Assembly (NCBI RefSeq): GCF_014303395.1 | Contig: NZ_CP060298.1 | Coordinates: 3,429,001-3,493,000, forward strand | Source of the DNA: Nakamurella sp. PAMC28650 | GTDB lineage: Bacteria > Actinomycetota > Actinomycetes > Mycobacteriales > Nakamurellaceae | Length of the DNA: 64,000 bases | Reading direction: 5' to 3' | Part shown: positions 26,639-34,011 of the stretch, piece after piece | Layout: the number at the start of each line of letters is the position of its first letter | Numbering within the stretch: the stretch's first letter is position 1 | Position numbers and translations under genes: made by a program | The notes under the pieces: model-generated | The model's input: only the letters and a program-made list of their open reading frames with translations | Told to the model about the DNA's origin: nothing | The model's database searches: none

Positions 26639-28019
26639 GGCTCTTGTGACGTTCTCGTGGGCGTCTTGACCCCTGGTTGTGGGCGACACACCGTGCCCGG
26701 TATAGCTTCTGGATTATCTAGAAACAGTCACTATCCAGGAGCACGGTGTGCGCGGTGTAACGATATGGCGAAAGCTGCTCGGTGTCGAGCAACTGCAGGT
26801 GCTGGACATGGAGTGGGAGGGGGCCGCCGGCCAGCAGGTGCTGGTCGTCTCGGTGCGTCCGAGCAAGGGCGCCCGGAGCAGGTGCAGTCGATGCCGACGT
26901 AGACGGCCGGGCTATGACCAGGGCGGCGGAACCCGGCGGTGGCGGTCGCTGGACTGGGGGTCGACGATGGTATTCCTGCAGGCTGCGGCCCCGCGGGTGA
27001 ACTGCCGGACGCACGGGGTGGTCGTCGCGGCGGTGCCGTGGGCCCGACCCGGCGCGCGGGCAACCCGAGCGTTTGAAGACCAGTGCGCGTGGTTGGCGGC
27101 GCACACCGCTTCGTCGGTGGTGGCGCAGTTGATGCGGACGTCGTGGCGGCACGTGAGCGCAATCATCGAGCACGTCGTCGCCGACGGTTTGGCCGGCCGG
27201 GACGTGCTCGCGGGGCTGCAGCGGATCGGTATCGATGAGATCTCCCACCGCAAGGGACACCGCTATCTGACGTGTGTGGTGGATCAGGACTCAGGCAGGT
27301 TGGTGTGGGCCGCGCCGGGTCGCAACAGCGACACGCTGCACCGGTTCTTCGACGAGCTCGGCCCGGACCGAGCGGCGGCGCTGACGCACGTGTCCGCCGA
27401 TGGGGCGCAGTGGATCCACGACACAGTGACGGTCCGGGCCCCGCAGGCGGTGTTGGGGTTGGATCCTTTTCATGTTGTGGGGTGGGCCACCCGGGAGTTG
27501 GACAATGTGCGTCGTCAAACGTGGAACATGCTGCGGGGCAACAGTAGCTCCGCGCAGGCGTCGTCGGTGAAGGGTAGTAGGTGGGCGTTGCTGAAGAACC
27601 CCGCGGACCTGTCCCCGGAGCAACGCGGGTCCCTCGCTTCGATCGCGAAGACCAACCGAAATTTGTATCGGGCGTATCTGCTGAAGGAGCAACTGCGGGC
27701 CGTGTTCCAGGTCAAGGGCCAGGGCGGCCGGGAACTGTTGGCCGGGTGGATCGCCTGGGCCAGCCGCTCCCAACTGCCCGGGTTCATCGCCCTGGCCGCA
27801 ACGTTGAAGCGGTTCCAGCAGCTGATCTGGAACACCCTGATCCACCAGATGAGCAACGCTCAGTCCGAGGCCACCAACACTCACCTACGGGCCTTGACCC
27901 GCCGGTCCTACGGCTTTCACAGCCCAGAAGCGTTGATAGCCATGGCGATGCTTACCAGAGGCGGGTTATGCCCGCCGCTACCAGGCCGCTAACTGGCCCA
28001 CGAAAACGTCAGGAGACCC
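26639..28019 (+). mobile_element. ISL3-family insertion sequence, copy 3 (mosaic)
   Basis: 1381 bp, the same termini and length as copies 1 and 2. The 8-bp duplication GTTCTTCA is at 26631-26638 and 28020-28027. Unlike copies 1 and 2, this copy is diverged over much of its length, with an almost identical block at about 26888-27226. Confidence 0.95.
26748..27992 (+). CDS. ISL3-family transposase (copy 3)
   Basis: 414 residues, intact. The N-terminus diverges from copies 1 and 2 (LDMEWEGAAGQQVLVVSVRP against CDVAWEEADDRQVLVVSVRA), the middle is nearly identical, and the second half carries scattered changes (HRFFDELGPDR, LRGNSSS, SIAKTNRNLY). The DDE landmarks are preserved. Confidence 0.93.
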   Translation: MRGVTIWRKLLGVEQLQVLDMEWEGAAGQQVLVVSVRPSKGARSRCSRCRRRRPGYDQGGGTRRWRSLDWGSTMVFLQAAAPRVNCRTHGVVVAAVPWARPGARATRAFEDQCAWLAAHTASSVVAQLMRTSWRHVSAIIEHVVADGLAGRDVLAGLQRIGIDEISHRKGHRYLTCVVDQDSGRLVWAAPGRNSDTLHRFFDELGPDRAAALTHVSADGAQWIHDTVTVRAPQAVLGLDPFHVVGWATRELDNVRRQTWNMLRGNSSSAQASSVKGSRWALLKNPADLSPEQRGSLASIAKTNRNLYRAYLLKEQLRAVFQVKGQGGRELLAGWIAWASRSQLPGFIALAATLKRFQQLIWNTLIHQMSNAQSEATNTHLRALTRRSYGFHSPEALIAMAMLTRGGLCPPLPGR

Positions 28020-28188
28020 GTTCTTCATCGGCCAATTCAACAACGACCAGACCAAAGTTCTGGCAGCCGCGGTACTGACGGCCCTGCCGGTGGTGATCGC
28101 CTACGTTTGTCTGCAACGGTTCTTCGAGCGTGGCCTCGCGGCCGGCGCTCTGAAATAGTCACCATCCCCAAGAGAGCTGGAGAATTTC

Positions 28189-28548
28189 ATGCCCCACGCA
28201 CGAATCGACATGCACCGTGCCCTGGAACCGCAGATGCCCGAGATCAGCGGCGCCATCCTCCGCGGCATGGTCAAGGGCTTCGACATGCCCGCCGACGATC
28301 TGTTCCAGATCTTCCGGCTGCACGAGCCGGGCGAACTTGTCTTCTCACCGACCTTTCCGAACCAGCAGCGGGAGGACATCATCTTCATCGAGCTCGTGGC
28401 GCAGGACGTCTACAACGACGACCAGAAGCAGCGCACGATGGCCGCGATCGTCGACGAGGTGTCGACACTGGGCATCAAACGCGACAACCTGCTCCTGGTC
28501 CACCTCGAGGTACACGGTGCCGCCTGGTATGCACCAGAACCGCTTTGA
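28189..28548 (+). CDS. tautomerase-family protein
   Basis: 119 residues from ATG 28189 after GAGAGCTGGAG. Begins Met-Pro-His (MPHARIDMHRALEPQMPEIS); the proline after the initiator is the catalytic base of the 4-oxalocrotonate tautomerase/MIF superfamily. The repeated beta-alpha-beta layout, with RLHEPGELVFSPTF in the middle and KRDNLLLVHLEVHGAAWY at the end, suits the double-length (about 120-residue) subgroup. It is in the transport cluster, between the permease and the TolB-like gene, so keto-enol isomerisation of a sugar-acid intermediate is plausible (inference). Confidence 0.85.
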   Translation: MPHARIDMHRALEPQMPEISGAILRGMVKGFDMPADDLFQIFRLHEPGELVFSPTFPNQQREDIIFIELVAQDVYNDDQKQRTMAAIVDEVSTLGIKRDNLLLVHLEVHGAAWYAPEPL

Positions 28549-28583
28549 TTGCCCGGCACCCATCTCTCGTCAGGAGAACCGAA

Positions 28584-29459
28584 ATGGCATTTCCCGTCCT
28601 CGCCGACGGCCAACGGGCACAGGTACAGCTCGGCGGCCCAGCCCACGCGGACTCGATTGTGCTGTGGGAAACCACGGACATGCAGGTCGAAGCGCCGAAC
28701 TGGTCGCTCGACGGCACCACCCTCTACCTCAACGGCAACGGCCGGTTCTGGGCCCTCAGCGTAAACAGTCCGGAATCCGGGCTGCGGCCGATCGAATACG
28801 ACGGGATCCCAGATCTGAACAACGACCACGTTCTCGACCCGGATGGGAAGCATGTCTTCCTCTCGGCCATGGATGGACACATCCACCACGCATCGCTGAC
28901 CGGGGGCCGAGTGACGCGGGTATCGCCGGACGACGGTTCCTGGCACTTCCTGCACGGCGTCTCCCCGGACGGCAAACGATTGGCCTACGTCGAAATCGCC
29001 GAGCCCGGCCGGCCCGGAAGATTGGTGGTTACCTCGGTGTCGGGCGGTTCGATGTCCCGCATCGACACCGGTGCCGGACACCTGGACGGCCCAGAGTGGG
29101 CGCCGGATGGTGACTGGATCTACTTCAACACCGAGAGTTTCACCAGCACGCCGGGCCATGCGCAGCTGGCCAGGATCCCGGACGCCGGCGGTGCGATCGA
29201 ACGCCTTCTGGTCAGCGAATCGGTGGACTGGTTCCCGCACCTGTCGCCCAACGGCCGGTCGGCGGCCTACATCTCCTTCCCTCTGGGCACTCTCGGCCAC
29301 CCCGGCGATTTGGACGTCCAGGTGAAGGTGGTAGCCACCGACGACTGGAGCACGCCGCTGCAGTGCTATCCACTTTTCGGCGGGCAGGGCACGCTCAACG
29401 TCAACAGCTGGTCACCGGACAGCACTCAGTTCGCGTTCGTGGCCTACCCGATGGCCTGA
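28584..29459 (+). CDS. TolB-like six/seven-bladed propeller protein, cytoplasmic
   Basis: 291 residues from ATG 28584 after CAGGAGAACC. There is no signal peptide, unlike periplasmic TolB. WD40-like/PD40 blades recur: APNWSLDGTTLYLNG, NNDHVLDPDGKHVFLSA, FLHGVSPDGKRLAYVE, GPEWAPDGDWIYFNTE, FPHLSPNGRSAAYISF, and a closing LFGGQGTLNVNSWSPDS blade. This pattern recurs in stand-alone proteins near carbohydrate genes in other bacteria. It is related in fold to propeller lyases such as oligogalacturonate lyase, but no catalytic assignment can be made. Likely a hydrolase, lyase or sugar-binding role. Confidence 0.75.
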   Translation: MAFPVLADGQRAQVQLGGPAHADSIVLWETTDMQVEAPNWSLDGTTLYLNGNGRFWALSVNSPESGLRPIEYDGIPDLNNDHVLDPDGKHVFLSAMDGHIHHASLTGGRVTRVSPDDGSWHFLHGVSPDGKRLAYVEIAEPGRPGRLVVTSVSGGSMSRIDTGAGHLDGPEWAPDGDWIYFNTESFTSTPGHAQLARIPDAGGAIERLLVSESVDWFPHLSPNGRSAAYISFPLGTLGHPGDLDVQVKVVATDDWSTPLQCYPLFGGQGTLNVNSWSPDSTQFAFVAYPMA

Positions 29460-29460
29460 C

Positions 29461-30423
29461 GTGCACACGGTCCAACGAACCGATTGGCTCAGACCGCTGG
29501 GCCGAACCGGATTGACGGTCTCCGCCGTCGGCGCCGGCGGCGCCCCCATCGGCAGCATGCCGCACGTCTTCGGCCACGACCTGCCCGCCGAACAGGCGAT
29601 CAACTTGGTGCGCGACCTGCTGGAGTCTCCTGTCAGGGTCATCGACACCGCGAACGGATACTCGGCCGGGGAAAGTGAAAGGCGAATAGGGCGGGCGATC
29701 TCATCAGTGGGAGGACTGCCTGCCGACTACCTGATCGCGACCAAAGTAGACGGCCAGGATGGCGACTACTCCGGTGCGCGGGTACGTGAGTCGATCCGGG
29801 AGAGCAGACAGCGCCTCGGGCTCGATCGGTTGCCTCTGGTCTATCTGCACGATCCGGAGTTTGCGCTCGACCAGGGACTCGACGCGCCCGGAGGTGCTGT
29901 CGCTGTCCTCGTCGAATTGCAGGCCGAGGGAGTGATCGGCGCGCTCGGGGTGGCCGGAGGCGACGTGACCGTGATGCATCGATTCCTGGACCTGGGGGTG
30001 TTCGACGTGCTGCTGAACCACAATCGTTGGATCCTCGTCGACCGCAGTGCCGATGAGTTGTTCGATCGGGCATCCTCGGAGGGGATCGGGGTGGTCAATG
30101 CCGCCTACCTGGGTGGCGGACTGCTGGCCGACCCTCGAGGTCAGCGTATGTACGGATACCGACCGGCCCGACAGGCCACCGTCGACGCTGCCCTGAAGCT
30201 GGAGGCGTTGTGCCGCGAATGGAAGACCGACCTGCCGACCGCTGCGTTGCAGTTCTCACTGCGCGACCCCCGCATCCACATGTCGGTGATCGGCATCAGC
30301 AAACCCGAACGAATCCAGCCGCTTCTGGAATCGGTGAACACTGAGCTTCCAGAACAGTTCTGGAACGCCGTCGAAAGTCTCGTGCCGGACCGGTCCCACT
30401 GGTTGGAATCCAGGGTGGGGTGA
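29461..30423 (+). CDS. aldo/keto reductase (aldose dehydrogenase-like)
   Basis: 320 residues from GTG 29461, one base after the TolB-like stop. Aldo/keto reductase barrel with the catalytic tetrad: Asp and Tyr in VIDTANGYSAGESERRIGRA, Lys in IATKVDG, His in VYLHDPE. The length and the motif layout fit the D-threo-aldose/L-fucose dehydrogenase and pyridoxal dehydrogenase branch. Last gene of the cluster; probably oxidises or reduces the imported sugar. Confidence 0.88.
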   Translation: MHTVQRTDWLRPLGRTGLTVSAVGAGGAPIGSMPHVFGHDLPAEQAINLVRDLLESPVRVIDTANGYSAGESERRIGRAISSVGGLPADYLIATKVDGQDGDYSGARVRESIRESRQRLGLDRLPLVYLHDPEFALDQGLDAPGGAVAVLVELQAEGVIGALGVAGGDVTVMHRFLDLGVFDVLLNHNRWILVDRSADELFDRASSEGIGVVNAAYLGGGLLADPRGQRMYGYRPARQATVDAALKLEALCREWKTDLPTAALQFSLRDPRIHMSVIGISKPERIQPLLESVNTELPEQFWNAVESLVPDRSHWLESRVG

Positions 30424-30611
30424 ACAGACACCCGCGACCCGTGCAAGGGCGATCGATTGGCGCATTGGTCCGACCCTGTCCATTGATTACCGCTTGCTTC
30501 AATCGGGCAACGAGCAACGTGCGGGTTGGTTCTGACGGAGCGCCGGCCGGGGTGAGCGCCTGTGTCGAGTTGAGCTGAGCTTCAACGGTGCCATTGCCTG
30601 AGCAGAAGCTA

Positions 30612-31581
30612 GGGCGTGTCTCCCAAAAGTTGGGTAGGTGTGGCGGGATGCTCACTGAATGAGTTCTCCTTCGTCGCGGTACCGCGTCTTCAGTGACGAG
30701 CAGTGGCAACGGATCGAGCGGTTGTTGCCGACAAATGTTGGCCGGCGGGGTCATCCGTTCGGTGAGCACCGGCGGGTGGTGGAAGGCATCGCCTACCGGT
30801 ACCGGGCCGGGATCCCCTGGCGGGACTTGCCTCGGGACGTGTTCGGACCGTGGCAGACCGTGTGGAAGCGGCACCGCCGGTACGCCGGAGACGGCACCTG
30901 GGACCGGGTGCTCGCGGCGTTGTTGACCGACGCTGACGCTGCCGGTCAGATCGACTGGACCGTGTCGGTGGATGCCACCATCAACCGCGCCCACCAGCAC
31001 AAACACGACACGGCCCGAGCAGGACACAGGGGGCAGTATCGAACTACAAGAATCTGCCACTGGTCGATGTTGAACCTGCAGGTCACGGCATTGGCAGGTC
31101 CCGGGGCGGGTTGACCACGAAGATCCACCACGCGGTCGATGGCAAGGGCCGGCCACTGGCGATCGTCATCACCGGTGGGCAACGCAACGACGGTGCCGTC
31201 CTGGAACAGGTACTGGCCGACATCCGGGTTCCGCGCCGAGGTCGGGGGCGACCACGGACCCGACCCGATGCCGTCCTGGCGGACAAGGCCTACGCCGCCG
31301 GGATCACCCGCAGGATGCTGCAGCGCCGCGGGATCAAGGTGGTCATTCCGCTCAAGAGCGACCAGATCGCCGCCCGCAAACGTAAGGGCAGCAAGGGTGG
31401 CCGTCCACCTGCGCTGGACCGCCAGATGTACCGGGAACGCAACGTTGTCGAGCGTTCCTTCGCTTTGATCAAGCAGTGGCGGGGGCTGGCCACCCGCTAC
31501 GACAAGCTCGCCATCACCTACCGCGCGGCAGTGGTGCTTTCGGCGTGCATCGTCTGGAACCGACTATTGGAAGACACGCCC
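30612..31581 (+). mobile_element. IS5-family (IS427-like) insertion sequence, element 1
   Basis: 970 bp. The inverted ends GGGCGTGTCTCCCAA (30612) and the complement of TTGGAAGACACGCCC (ending 31581) are flanked by TA on both sides (30610-30611, 31582-31583). The transposase is in two overlapping frames. Confidence 0.9.
30659..31114 (+). CDS. IS5-family transposase, N-terminal frame (element 1)
   Basis: 151 residues. DUF4096-like N-terminal domain (FSDEQWQRIERLLPTNVGRR, then IPWRDLPRDVFGPWQTVWKR) and the first DDE Asp in VSVDATINRAHQHKH. After the GGGGG run at 31029-31033 the frame loses family similarity (HRGQYRTTRICHW...), so the functional product probably continues in the overlapping frame by a ribosomal shift. 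Confidence 0.8.
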   Translation: MSSPSSRYRVFSDEQWQRIERLLPTNVGRRGHPFGEHRRVVEGIAYRYRAGIPWRDLPRDVFGPWQTVWKRHRRYAGDGTWDRVLAALLTDADAAGQIDWTVSVDATINRAHQHKHDTARAGHRGQYRTTRICHWSMLNLQVTALAGPGAG

Positions 31582-31584
31582 TAG
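31111..31584 (+). CDS. IS5-family transposase, C-terminal frame (element 1)
   Basis: 157 residues if begun at TTG 31111, but the frame is open upstream back to the G-run and there encodes SNYKNLPLVDVEPAGHGIGR, continuing SRGGLTTKIHH. It carries the remaining DDE parts: second Asp in VLADKAYAAG and the Glu in RERNVVERSFALIKQWRG. The stop TAG uses the TA of the target site. Confidence 0.8.
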   Translation: MTTKIHHAVDGKGRPLAIVITGGQRNDGAVLEQVLADIRVPRRGRGRPRTRPDAVLADKAYAAGITRRMLQRRGIKVVIPLKSDQIAARKRKGSKGGRPPALDRQMYRERNVVERSFALIKQWRGLATRYDKLAITYRAAVVLSACIVWNRLLEDTP

Positions 31585-31653
31585 ATCGCCGGAGGCGGGA
31601 TCTTTTACGATTGGATTTTGAATACCTGCTTGCTCAGCGCGTTTCGCTCACTA

Positions 31654-32695
31654 GGGCGTGTCCCGCGGATCTTGGAGGTCGGTTCCGACAGACTCTGATT
31701 TGTGCAGAATCGTCATGATTTGTCGGATGAGCAGTGGGCCCGGTTGGAGCCTTTGCTACCGGATCGGACCCCGATTCGGGGTGGTCGGTGGGTCGATCAC
31801 CGCAGGGTCGTCGACGGGGTGCTGTGGCGGACCAGGTCCGGTTCGGCGTGGCGGGATCTCCCGGAGTGTTACGGCAATTGGAAGACGGTGTACAACCGGC
31901 ATCGTCGCTGGTCAGGGGACGGTACCTGGCAGCGGGTGCTGTCGATGCTGCGGGCGGACTGCGATCACGGCGATGTCGGTGAGTGGGCGTTGGGGGTGGA
32001 TGCGACGGTGATCCGGGCGCATCACCACGCGGCAGGTGCCCGGCACGAACCGCCGAAGGACATCCCCGCCGCCGTCCTTGCCAGCGTCGTGTTGGAGGCT
32101 CCGATCAAGGCCCTCAAAGACACAGGGGGCACTATCGAACTACAAGAATTCTGCGGATCGGCCGCCGCCGGTCGTTGATCGGGAGGGTTTGGGGCGTAGC
32201 CGCGGCGGGGTGACGACGAAGATCCACATGGCGGCTGATTCGAAGTGTCGGCCGGTGGGGCGGGTCATCTCGGCTGGTCAGCGGCATGACGCGTTGGCGT
32301 TCACCGCGGTGCTGGCCGATATTCGGATCGTGCGCGGCCGTGATGGGCGGCCTAGGACCCGACCGGATCGGGTGTTGGCGGACAAGGCGTATTCCAGCGG
32401 CAGAATCCGTAAGTCGTTGCGGCGTAGGGGTATCAAGGCGACCATCCCGGAGCCGGTGAACCAGATCAACGGTCGCCTGTCCAAGGGTTCCCGTGGTGGT
32501 CGGCCACCCAAATTCGACAAGGAAATCTACAAGGACCGCAACACCGTGGAGCGGACGTTCAACCGGCTACGCGGCTACCGCGCGGTCGCCACCCGGTATG
32601 ACAAACGGGAGTTCGTCTACCGAGGCACCGTCGACGTCGCCAGCATCGGAATCTGGCTCAGGCATCTAACGGAGAACGATCCACGGGACACGCCC
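31654..32695 (+). mobile_element. IS5-family (IS427-like) insertion sequence, element 2
   Basis: 1042 bp. The ends GGGCGTGTCCCGCGGATC (31654) and the complement of GATCCACGGGACACGCCC (ending 32695) match at all but one of 18 bases, with TA on each side (31652-31653, 32696-32697). Related to but clearly different from element 1. Confidence 0.9.
31702..32178 (+). CDS. IS5-family transposase, N-terminal frame (element 2)
   Basis: 158 residues. LSDEQWARLEPLLPDRTP, then WRDLPECYGNWKTVYNRHRR and the first Asp in LGVDATVIRAHHHAAG. After the GGGGG at 32125-32129 it reads GTIELQEFCGSAAAGR and stops. The rest of the enzyme is in the overlapping frame. Confidence 0.82.
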   Translation: MQNRHDLSDEQWARLEPLLPDRTPIRGGRWVDHRRVVDGVLWRTRSGSAWRDLPECYGNWKTVYNRHRRWSGDGTWQRVLSMLRADCDHGDVGEWALGVDATVIRAHHHAAGARHEPPKDIPAAVLASVVLEAPIKALKDTGGTIELQEFCGSAAAGR

Positions 32696-32698
32696 TAA
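32036..32698 (+). CDS. IS5-family transposase, C-terminal frame (element 2)
   Basis: Family-like sequence in this frame begins about 32122 (QGALSNYKNSADRPPP) and runs through LGRSRGGVTTKIHMAADS, VLADKAYSSGRIRKSL and YKDRNTVERTFNRLRGYRAV, covering the second Asp and the Glu. The nominal GTG start at 32036 lies within the other frame and need not be used. Stop TAA again contains the flanking TA. Confidence 0.82.
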   Translation: MPGTNRRRTSPPPSLPASCWRLRSRPSKTQGALSNYKNSADRPPPVVDREGLGRSRGGVTTKIHMAADSKCRPVGRVISAGQRHDALAFTAVLADIRIVRGRDGRPRTRPDRVLADKAYSSGRIRKSLRRRGIKATIPEPVNQINGRLSKGSRGGRPPKFDKEIYKDRNTVERTFNRLRGYRAVATRYDKREFVYRGTVDVASIGIWLRHLTENDPRDTP

Positions 32699-32704
32699 GG
32701 ACAT

Positions 32705-34001
32705 GCCGGGTAATTACGTAGGTTTGACTGGTTCTTTTCGCTAGAATTGTGCTATGCCCCTACCCACCACCGATGTGGAAGTCCTCACGTCACGGTTGTT
32801 GCTGATCAGACCCCATCTGGATGAGCGGGCCTGGCGGTTGTTGCTCGGCTCGGAAGCCAAGGCGCTGGGCCGGGGCGGGATCAAAGTGGTCGCCGGGGCG
32901 ATCGGTGCGCACCCGGACACCGTGGCCCAAGGAGTCCGCGAATTGGACTACCCCGACCAGATCCCGGGCCGGGTCCGGCGCCCCGGCGCCGGCCGGCCCA
33001 GCGCGGCGGTGACCGACCCCACCCTGTGGGAAGCGTTGGATGCCCTGGTGGATCCGGTGACCCGCGGCGATCCGATGTCGATGCTGCGGTGGACAACGAA
33101 ATCGACGTCGAAACTAGCCGCCACGCTGACCACCAACGGCCACCCGGTGTCGGCATCCACAGTGGGAAACTTGTTGAAGGCCAACGGATACAGCCTGCAA
33201 GCCAACGCCAAGACCCTCGAGGGCAACCAACACCCCGACCGCGACGCCCAGTTCAACTATCTCAACGATCAGGCCACCGCGTTCAGCGCCGCCGGTGAAC
33301 CGGTCATCAGCGTCGACACCAAGAAAAAGGAGCTGATCGGGAATTTCAGCATCGGCGGCAAGGAATGGGAACCCCAGGGTGAACCCACCCGGACCAGCGT
33401 CCACGACTTCATGGACAAAACCCTGGGCAAGGTCGCCCCGTACGGGGTGTACGACATCGCCGCGAACACCGGATGGATCAACGTCGGCACCGACGCCGAC
33501 ACCGGGCAGTTCGCCGTGGAATCCATCCGCCGATGGTGGAACACTGTGGGCACCAACACTTATCCAAGCGCAACAAGGTTGATGATCACCGCTGATTCCG
33601 GCGGGTCCAACGGCTCCCGGCTACGGTTGTGGAAAACCGAACTCGCCGCGCTGGCCACCGAAACCGGCCTGGCGATCACCGTGTGCCACCTTCCGCCGGG
33701 CACCTCGAAATGGAACAAGATCGAGCATCGCCTCTTCTCCGCGATCAGCCGTAGCTGGCGGGCCCGACCCCTGACCTCCCACGAAGTCGTCATCGAAACC
33801 ATCAAAGCCACAACCACCACCACCGGGCTCAGCGTCCACGCCGAACTGGACCTGGGCATCTACGAGAGGGGAATCAAGATCAGCGACCGCCAGATCAAAG
33901 AACTTGAAAGCAGCCAGCTACACCGCCATGACTTCCACGGCGACTGGAACTACAGCCTGCACCCCGCGACACGCCCGGACACACCCAAATAATTCGCGGG
34001 C
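32705..34001 (+). mobile_element. ISAzo13-family insertion sequence (ends approximate)
   Basis: About 1.3 kb. Weak inverted ends GCCGGGTAATTACGT (32705) and the complement of AAATAATTCGCGGGC (ending 34001) match at 10 of 15 positions. It is packed between IS5 element 2 (ends 32695) and IS1380 copy B (starts 34012). No target duplication was found. Confidence 0.5.
32754..33992 (+). CDS. ISAzo13-family transposase
   Basis: 412 residues from ATG 32754. Helix-turn-helix N-terminus (GGIKVVAGAIGAHPDTVAQG), then RRPGAGRPSA, a second HTH (SASTVGNLLKANGYSLQANA) and the DDE-like core: VISVDTKKKELIGNF, LMITADSGGSNGSRLRLWK and CHLPPGTSKWNKIEHRLFS. These three blocks are the family's hallmarks. Full length and intact. 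Confidence 0.9.
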   Translation: MPLPTTDVEVLTSRLLLIRPHLDERAWRLLLGSEAKALGRGGIKVVAGAIGAHPDTVAQGVRELDYPDQIPGRVRRPGAGRPSAAVTDPTLWEALDALVDPVTRGDPMSMLRWTTKSTSKLAATLTTNGHPVSASTVGNLLKANGYSLQANAKTLEGNQHPDRDAQFNYLNDQATAFSAAGEPVISVDTKKKELIGNFSIGGKEWEPQGEPTRTSVHDFMDKTLGKVAPYGVYDIAANTGWINVGTDADTGQFAVESIRRWWNTVGTNTYPSATRLMITADSGGSNGSRLRLWKTELAALATETGLAITVCHLPPGTSKWNKIEHRLFSAISRSWRARPLTSHEVVIETIKATTTTTGLSVHAELDLGIYERGIKISDRQIKELESSQLHRHDFHGDWNYSLHPATRPDTPK

Positions 34002-34011
34002 GGGCCCTAAG

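Larger units (their letters stand above)
25981..28158 (+). pseudogene. ABC sugar transporter permease 2 (MalG-type), interrupted by ISL3 copy 3
   Basis: Starts at GTG 25981, two bases after permease 1. Six-helix permease with EAA loop ALVEAARVDGANNWQTFRHI. The gene is cut after VTLVPQFF by ISL3 copy 3. The lost C-terminal segment resumes at 28028 and reads IGQFNNDQTKVLAAAVLTAL, then a last helix and ERGLAAGALK with the stop at 28156-28158. Deleting the element and one GTTCTTCA gives CAG-TTC-TTC-ATC in frame. The truncated protein ends RLL within IS sequence and lacks the final membrane helix. Confidence 0.92.

Noticed and set aside
30424-30608. Possible tRNA or attachment site at the left border of the IS cluster
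   Set aside because: No cloverleaf or T-loop sequence (GGTTCGAATCC type) was found here or in other intergenic gaps, and no integrase other than XerC is present.
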